Shown: positions 57,621-64,000 of the stretch, in pieces
Layout of the letters: every line of letters begins with the position of its first letter
Position numbering within the stretch: the stretch's first letter is position 1
NCBI GenBank assembly: GCA_031769625.1
Contig: JAUIMM010002576.1
Span: 372,001-436,000 of the forward strand
Direction: 5' to 3'
DNA length: 64,000 nucleotides
Origin: Taudactylus pleione
Lineage: Eukaryota > Chordata > Amphibia > Anura > Myobatrachidae
The notes under the pieces: generated by a model
Told to the model about the DNA's origin: nothing
What the model saw: only the letters and a program-made list of their open reading frames with translations
Databases searched by the model: none
Translations under genes and position numbers: made by a program

Positions 57621-58476
57621 ATTCGAAAGTTGCGAGACCACCTGCCCGTGAGACCGGTGTTAGCCATTTCCTGAAAGTGATATGGCCGCTTCACCCGGAT
57701 GTCTGTAAACGATTGAGATACATAAGCCACTGAACCGGAAGTCATGATCAGCCATTTCCATAGTAACCAGCAGGGGGACTAACTGCATCTTTTCAAATTT
57801 ATATTAGTAGTCCGTATTCCAGGGGTGAGTAGGTATTGAAATTCAGTATTGTACAAGTGCCCAGTCTTTATCCATCTTGTCCCAAATATAATCTCTCTAC
57901 CGTTTTGTTGGTTGGATAAAGGAGATAGATATTACAAGAGCATAAAAACCCTTATCGGACCATTTTAGAATTAATTCACTACATCCTTAAAAAATATTTT
58001 TATATACTATACTATAAATTTGCTATAGTAGAAGACATATGTATATAAATTTTTTTTTAAATTAAAGTCATAAATAACCAAATGTTGCACCAAGTACTCT
58101 ACATACCCTCAGGGTTCTATACATCTAGCATAATAATAAATACAACAAACAGATACCAGTATTAATATATTGTAACATATAATCCAGGCTTTTCATAACT
58201 TTTCTATGTTTCATAGCAATAGTACTAAAAAAAATCTAATTTGGTATGAAAAAGGAGCATGACCAGCAGGGTACCGTAGATTTTTAGCGCGAAGTGGAGT
58301 CCCTTCATTGGCCACCGGAGAACATCTTACCACCAGCCAGATTGCCAAAGGATAAGGTGGGGAGAGTCAGGGCTGGTTAGGCTCTGCCACCTACATTAAT
58401 CTTTACCATCGGCACTGGATGAGTCTTTTAACCACGTTTTCTGATTGTTGAATAAATAGTATTAGTGCCTATATTC
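57621..58476. other. Unassigned sequence
   Basis: AT-rich, with no recognisable exon, RNA gene or element. Confidence 0.5.
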
Positions 58477-58897
58477 TGTTATGTACCCTCTGGAGGCAGG
58501 TGAGTCACAAGTCACAGAATGTAGCAATCAATTCAGAATGATGTTTATTGATGGAGAATACAATGACCTGGGAGTGCAGGTAGGTATACTTTAATGGTAG
58601 GATACTGAGAAACCAGGTACATTTAAAAATTCAGATTTGCAAATGCTGATATTCTTGGGATGGCAGACAAGCTTGTAAGGCAGATATACTTGGCAGGGCA
58701 GATCACAGAAGCTCACATGAACACAGATCCAGCACATGTACACAACTCCAGTAACATTGGTGAATGGCAGAACAATTATAGACCCAGCAATGAGTGCTGG
58801 GATCAGGCAGACTTGAATAGGCAGCTGTCAGGTGTAGTTCATGCTGTTAATGAATAATAAATTACCTGACACCTGGCGTCAGCACAGAATCATAACA
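58477..58897. mobile_element. LTR-like segment with TGTTATG...CATAACA ends (tentative)
   Basis: The segment starts TGTTATG and ends CATAACA, as an LTR would, and is about 420 bp long. No target duplication or internal region is visible, so chance cannot be excluded. Confidence 0.25.
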
Positions 58898-59004
58898 GCA
58901 CCACCTCTGGTCACATCCATAACTGCAGCTCATATATCAGGAGCCCTGGGAACCCCGGGTGGTGAGGAAAAATAACAGATGGGAAACAGCAAAACCGAAC
59001 AGAG

Positions 59005-59500
59005 GCCCTGATTCAGAGCCGAACGCTCTGACCAGAGCGCTCGCTCTGAATCAGGGCCCTCCTCCCTAAAAATGGAGCGGCCTCTTGGACGCTCGCATAG
59101 CTGTGGGTTACCACCCACAGCCTATGCGAGCGTCCATGATGATGGTCAAGACCATCGGGCTTGCGAGGAGACCCTGCGGCAAGCCCTGGAGTGATTTTGG
59201 CTCTATCAGAGCCAAAATCACTCTCACTGACATCACTAGTGATGTCAGTGGGGCCGGACCCAGACGGTAGGCGTTCCCATGGGAACGCCTCCGTCTGGCA
59301 GCCACGCCCCAGGCACCCCCACCAAAGGGGGCGTGCTGTCAATCACCATCGACAGCACGCCCCCTTTGGTGCGAGACCCCGAGCGACGGATTCCTCATCG
59401 CTCGCCGGGACTCGCGCATGCGCACGACGGAGCTCCCTCCGTCGTGTGCATGCGCATTCGCCCAACATCGACCCGCTTGCGAGCGGGTCTGAATGACCCC
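59005..59500. mobile_element. MITE related to 49509-50107
   Basis: The ends 'GCCCTGATTCAGAGCCG' and, inverted, 'GGGGTCATTCAGACCCG' resemble those of the 599-bp MITE. The interior is likewise GC-rich with internal palindromes (for example around 59035-59060 and 59095-59140). CAGAG flanks both ends and may be the target duplication. Confidence 0.5.
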
Positions 59501-59773
59501 CAGAGTTCTAACATATGCACCTTTTTTAGCGCTTGTTTTTAACCATTGTACCTTTAATACATACTGAGCTGCTTCATATACCTCCCAGCGCTGAATATAT
59601 TTATTTTCTAATCCTTAACTAAATGAGCCAACCTGCGATTAGCTTTATCCTGAAGATGATCAGTCCAGGTAGTTGGGAGAGTAAAACGAGTAAACCTAGA
59701 GGACTCCAACCTGTCACTCAATTAAGGTTGTCCTGTGTCCCGACACATAGACTCAAGTTCCACCTCTCTATTC
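59501..59773. other. Unassigned sequence
   Basis: Nothing recognisable was seen between the two MITEs. Confidence 0.4.
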
Positions 59774-59781
59774 CTATAGAA

Positions 59782-59967
59782 CAGTGGTTCTCAAACTCGG
59801 TCCTCAGGACCCCACACAGTTCACATTTTCCAAAGGTGTATTCATTACTCACTGACACATTTTACAAGATCCACAGGTGGAGCTAATTATTTCACTTGTG
59901 CTTCTGTGAGGAGATCTGGAAAACATGCACTGTTTGGGGTTTTGAGGACCGAGTTTGAGAACCTGTG
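59782..59967. mobile_element. hAT MITE with 8-bp target duplication
   Basis: A 186-bp palindromic element. Its ends are 'CAGTGGTTCTCAAACTCGGT' and the inverse 'ACCGAGTTTGAGAACC'. The flanks are a perfect 8-bp duplication, CTATAGAA, at 59774-59781 and 59968-59975, diagnostic for the hAT superfamily. No coding capacity. Confidence 0.85.
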
Positions 59968-59975
59968 CTATAGAA

Positions 59976-60599
59976 CATTTTAAACTCATCCACATTTATC
60001 AAAGTCTCTCATAAAATTACTTTAACTTTCGGTGAACTAGGTGGGGTGTGACGTAGCCCAGCAAGATTTAAGCTCCTAGACATCTTTATAAAAATTACTG
60101 CATGCAAGTTGCCATTTTGTGTAGCTAGAGTCGCGATGTGGCCAGTTTGTGTAGTGATGGCGGTTTAGTGTGGTGAGCGCAATCGCGGTGAGTACACATG
60201 CACTCGCCACCTGCCTTGATGTCAGCCAAGAGTGTTCTAATTAAGACTGAGTTGATTAAGTTTATTTTAATTATTTCTAATTGTTCCTACGTTTAGTTTT
60301 TACTAACGATTGTGATTCAAACCTGTTCCCAAAAACTTTTTCAAAAAAGTTGTTACTAGAAGCCTTATAAGGTTAACATATGAGTTTATTCCCTTATTAT
60401 TTTGTTTTATTTTTATACTTTAAGGGACAAGAATGGATATTATGACAGTCAGAATTACCACCGTACTAAATTAGTATGCTATGGTGAAGTATAGCACGGG
60501 TTATAAGATCCCCCACATGGGTCGCCATGTTGATTTTTACCACCTGGTGCATGGACAGTTCATCCTACCACACAGTGGTCATCCCTATAGTATAAGAAA
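59976..60599. other. Unassigned sequence
   Basis: No exon or element was recognised. Confidence 0.4.
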
Positions 60600-61455
60600 A
60601 ATATCCAGTCCAAAGTTCTACTTCAGACCCAGCACCCGTCTGTAATAGCCAGGATGGGTGTAATTTCCAAAATCCCTGTCCATGAGGGCTAGCTAAGTCC
60701 AAGTCTAAAATAAGTAAGGAACAATCTGAAATACCTCTGGTTTAAATATATTCGACCAAAGATATTTGGGAAGCAATCTGCAAAAGACCAGAGCCAGGTC
60801 AATCCTCAAAAAAGCGTGAAAGGTATGTGAGATACCAAAAAATTGGCCTACACCAGGACGTATTACTCACCAAGCATCAACCCAGCCAGGACCCGTCACA
60901 AAATCTGAAAATCTACCTCTTCCGTGCAGAGGAAACCCAGAGGATTCATGCCACCTATACATGGTAGGGTCTAAGATTATTAAGGTCTCCTAAACCTAGC
61001 ACAGAAGTAGTAGGGGATTGCATGACAAATTCAACAGCTCTCTTCAATACATCAGCAAGAAAACAGAAGAAAGGTTCCTTATGGGTGCTAAGAAATCATG
61101 GTGAGGTTCATACCACTCGCTATCACTTGGAGAAGCAGACCCTCCTATATTATATATTGTACACAGAAAAAAAGGTGACATTTGTGGAGCGTTGATTTAA
61201 CTTTCCCTTGTTTTCTCTTCAATACATCATGAGATAAGGATGGGGGAACATAAGAGCCAGTATGAAGAGGGAGTCAAATGTATTCTGCAGACAAAAAAAA
61301 CGTACTTCCCCTGGGTGTTTTCAAAAGAATTCAATACAAAATGTACAGAAACTCCCAAAAACTCCCTTAGAGGAGATGTGAGAGGCATGACACGCATAGG
61401 GAATCCATGAATTTTTGAGGAAAGGGAGTTTACCACCAATGAAATAGACAATTAC
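60600..61455 (-). mobile_element. L1-like LINE fragment, endonuclease region
   Basis: The minus strand reads 'SPLREFLGVSVHF' and 'NTQGKYVFFVCRI' near 61370-61280, then 'GWVDAW' and 'FFGISHTFHAFLRIDLAL' near 60870-60790. The GVS...GKYVF and H-xxx-RID blocks are those of the apurinic endonuclease domain at the start of L1-type ORF2. Frames are broken by stops. No RT domain follows in the window. Confidence 0.55.
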
Positions 61456-61888
61456 TGTCAGGACCATATTGCTTGAGCTGGTTAATGACTAGAGAGAGCA
61501 CCAGAGTTTGTCGTTGATAATTGATAACGCTGATAATTCTGGATTACTTAAAAACCTTGCTTGTAATAGTGAGCACTGAAATAATTCCACACAAATACAG
61601 ATTGTAAAATAAATGACAATGCTTTTACTTAAAGACAGCTTAATCATACATATATTTTGCCACTGCAGACTTACAACAAAAACATAGGTTATACCAACAG
61701 CAGCAGGGAATACTTCTACAAGAAATGTGTGACCCCCAGTATAGAATAGCACGATAGCAGTCAGTCAATACTCCATACATACGTAACGGCACCCCCAACC
61801 CTCGTACTGTGCTCTCCCCCTTAGTTCATATTTATACCTTATTTTTGTTTATAAATTAAAGTAATCCAATTAATATTTGTATGTAACT
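61456..61888. other. Unassigned sequence
   Basis: AT-rich, with no recognisable exon. Confidence 0.4.
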
Positions 61889-62217
61889 TAAGGCCCCCAT
61901 ACACGGGGCAATAAAGCAGGCAATCTGACTGATTGGTACGATTTGCCTGCTATATAGCACCGTGTATGGCCCCAATGCCGGGCCGAGCATGTTCGCATGG
62001 GGTCACACATCACACCCCCTGATCTTTCTGCATAACCAAAAGATCAGGGGATGCGATGTGCGATCCCATGTATGGCTATGCGGGTGAGAGAGGAGGGAGC
62101 CGGCATATCGGGCGGTCGGCCACTCGATCGTACCGTGTGTGTGGACCGCCTGATATGTTGGATGACGGATCCCCAATCGCCTCGCACGGTGCCATCACAC
62201 CATGTATGGCGGCCTTA
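61889..62217. mobile_element. MITE with TAAGGCCCCCATACACGG ends
   Basis: About 329 bp bounded by 'TAAGGCCCCCATACACGG' and the inverted, imperfect 'CATGTATGGCGGCCTTA'. The ends resemble those of 49051-49446 (GGCCATACAC), so it is probably hAT-like. No coding capacity. Confidence 0.55.
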
Positions 62218-64000
62218 GGTCTTTATAGGCTATCTATACCTTAATAATGACATAATTCCGTACTATGCTTTTGATCCCATGTAGGAATCTGACATGGTCG
62301 CCCATTTAACCTTCATTTCTGCTTATTGCAGGTAAATGCTATCTCAGTTATAGCTCATTTGTTATATAAAAACTGAGACCTGCTACTGTCAGCTGTTCTG
62401 TGTGTGTTGTAACTTACACATTTTATACCTATAATTCTCATTGCTAAAACACTAATTTATATATATAATCAGTTCAGCCTGGTCAGGGACCCATAACAAG
62501 TAACCCTGATGGGGGGTGCACCTCTGCTATAGACAGAGCGCCGTAATACAAATACCTTACTTACCAAACTGCCACCACCGATGGAAACAATCCAAAGAGG
62601 CCACCGGTCCTCTATTTACCCAATAATTGTGCAGACTCAGCAACAAAATTCCCCCCAGTTAATCTGTTGCCTCCGGCTTCTAGCGATTATCACAGTTATT
62701 GCCTAACCTCTCCCCAATAGCGCAGACTCAGCGTCACAGATGACCACACAGTTTGCCGAGACCACCTCTGCTTCTTGTAATTGACAATAGATGTAGCGTC
62801 ACCCTAGCGGACTAATAATCTCTTCAAAGACTAGGTTTCAGAGCATATATGAAATAAACTAATAAAGAATACTTTATTTACAAAAGTGAGTACAATGCTT
62901 AAAAAGAATGTTACAAAGAAAAGAATGGTTACACAGGTGCATACAGATATAGTGATGGAAGGAACAGTAGGAAATGCAAGGACTGCTGGTTACACTTCAA
63001 CATGAAATTGATCCCTCAGTTTGAACGCAGGAAACAGGACTTCAATCCTTTTTCTTGACAGAGCATCACACCTAACATGAGGTCATCCCAGTCATCTCTG
63101 ATTGGGGTCCAGTTATGTGTATATGATTTTCCAAGCTTCCAGCTATCACTGATACATCAATGTTATCTCATAAACCATCTGAAATATGACTGATCTTTGA
63201 TCTGGCTGGATCTCATCACACCTGAATGTCAGCCTGGTTACTCTTTGTATTACATCCCCTACAGCGCTGGCTTCCTCTAGCTGCAAACACAAAGGGCTGA
63301 GCAATCTACATGTCCTGGTGACAATGGTACCATTACTGAATGAGCCTACAGATGGGCCATAAGCTAGATGAATCTGTTTAGTATTTCCTGACTTCGGTAT
63401 CAGGCTAGTGGGAACTGGGCATGTCCCTTAGTTTCATCACCTGGGCTATTCTGACAGACTTTAAACAAAAGGCCTTCTAGCCCTGTACACTTCAAAGAAT
63501 ACTCATCATGGGAGTCCTATGTAATGAGCATCTTATTGGTCAGTCAGGGGCCAGAGTTTAACAAACTATTACGAAACAAACTCACAATCATATAAAATCT
63601 ATAATTCTTCACAAGCCTATACATATCTGCACAGCTAATCACACCTGCAGAGACATAAAACACTATTCTCTACACACGTGTTAGTACATCATGTAACATG
63701 CTATTAGCTAAGATATAAAACTAAATGGCTGCTGCATCAGACACACACCTGCCTACGTTTAGAGAGGAAAGGGAAGGCCTTATCCTCTCTGGGCCTGGGG
63801 CCATTCAACAAGTGTGGTCTGCAAATCGCACAACTACATATATATATTCTCAGTGATTTTCTATATGCCCTAAATTGAGGTGCAGGATAATAAAATAACA
63901 TAAGCCTGGATATATTTGTGAGTTGCTGAATGAATATATACGTCCACATATTCCTATTTTATCATACCCCAAATATTCCGGGTGAGTAACTTAAGAATAC
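62218..64000. other. Unassigned sequence to the right edge
   Basis: No exon, RNA gene or named transposon could be supported. Small open frames are scattered and show no family resemblance. Confidence 0.5.

Overview
The window is nuclear DNA of a vertebrate with a repeat-rich genome, most likely a frog or toad. The evidence is a tandem pair of C2H2 zinc-finger genes whose 5' coding exons have the layout of the Xenopus FAX/KRAB-like family ('LTLEIIY', 'LSRTQSPIT', '[14 protein letters not shown]', '[18 protein letters not shown]', 'QQCKEEEIPTDIST'). They sit among DIRS-like, Penelope-like, L1-like and Tc1-like fragments and hAT/piggyBac-type MITEs. No bacterial or organellar features, RNA genes or CRISPR arrays were seen.

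Both genes lie on the minus strand and are copies of one segmental duplication with a period of about 40 kb. Copy A has its promoter and non-coding exon 1 near 14.1-14.4 kb and coding exons 2-6 between 12.63 and 5.79 kb. Its terminal zinc-finger exon must lie left of the window, beyond a 96-bp satellite (1-633). Copy B has its promoter near 54.9-55.3 kb and exons 2-6 between 51.92 and 50.30 kb. A 28.4-kb intron filled with retroelement debris and about 200 copies of the same satellite (22.43-41.76 kb) follows. A zinc-finger exon with ten fingers (21.93-20.78 kb) ends the gene. Splice phases are identical in both copies, and the phase of the zinc-finger exon fits exon 6 exactly. The encoded protein would be a nuclear DNA-binding factor with a duplicated N-terminal box, a degenerate KRAB-A-like box, an acidic repeat domain rich in SUMO-consensus lysines, and a C2H2 array.

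The most unusual feature is how tandem repeats relate to the gene. In introns 2 and 3 each repeat unit (73 and 66 bp) contains the last 11 exonic nucleotides plus the 5' splice site, so copy A carries about 19 and 47 serial copies of those donors. The intron-1 minisatellite starts about 5 nt inside the intron. The intron-6 satellite has a 12-13 nt match to the exon-6 donor. A 48-bp coding repeat makes up exon 6, a 26-bp G-rich repeat lies upstream of both promoters, and a 25-bp repeat carrying ETS motifs occurs only in promoter B. The two copies expanded different arrays: intron 3 is 79 bp in B and 3,096 bp in A.

Copy B shows decay: its start codon is ATA and its exon-4 donor GT is TT. Copy A's five coding exons look intact. 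The right-hand 8 kb (56.2-64 kb) holds only transposon remnants and unassigned sequence.
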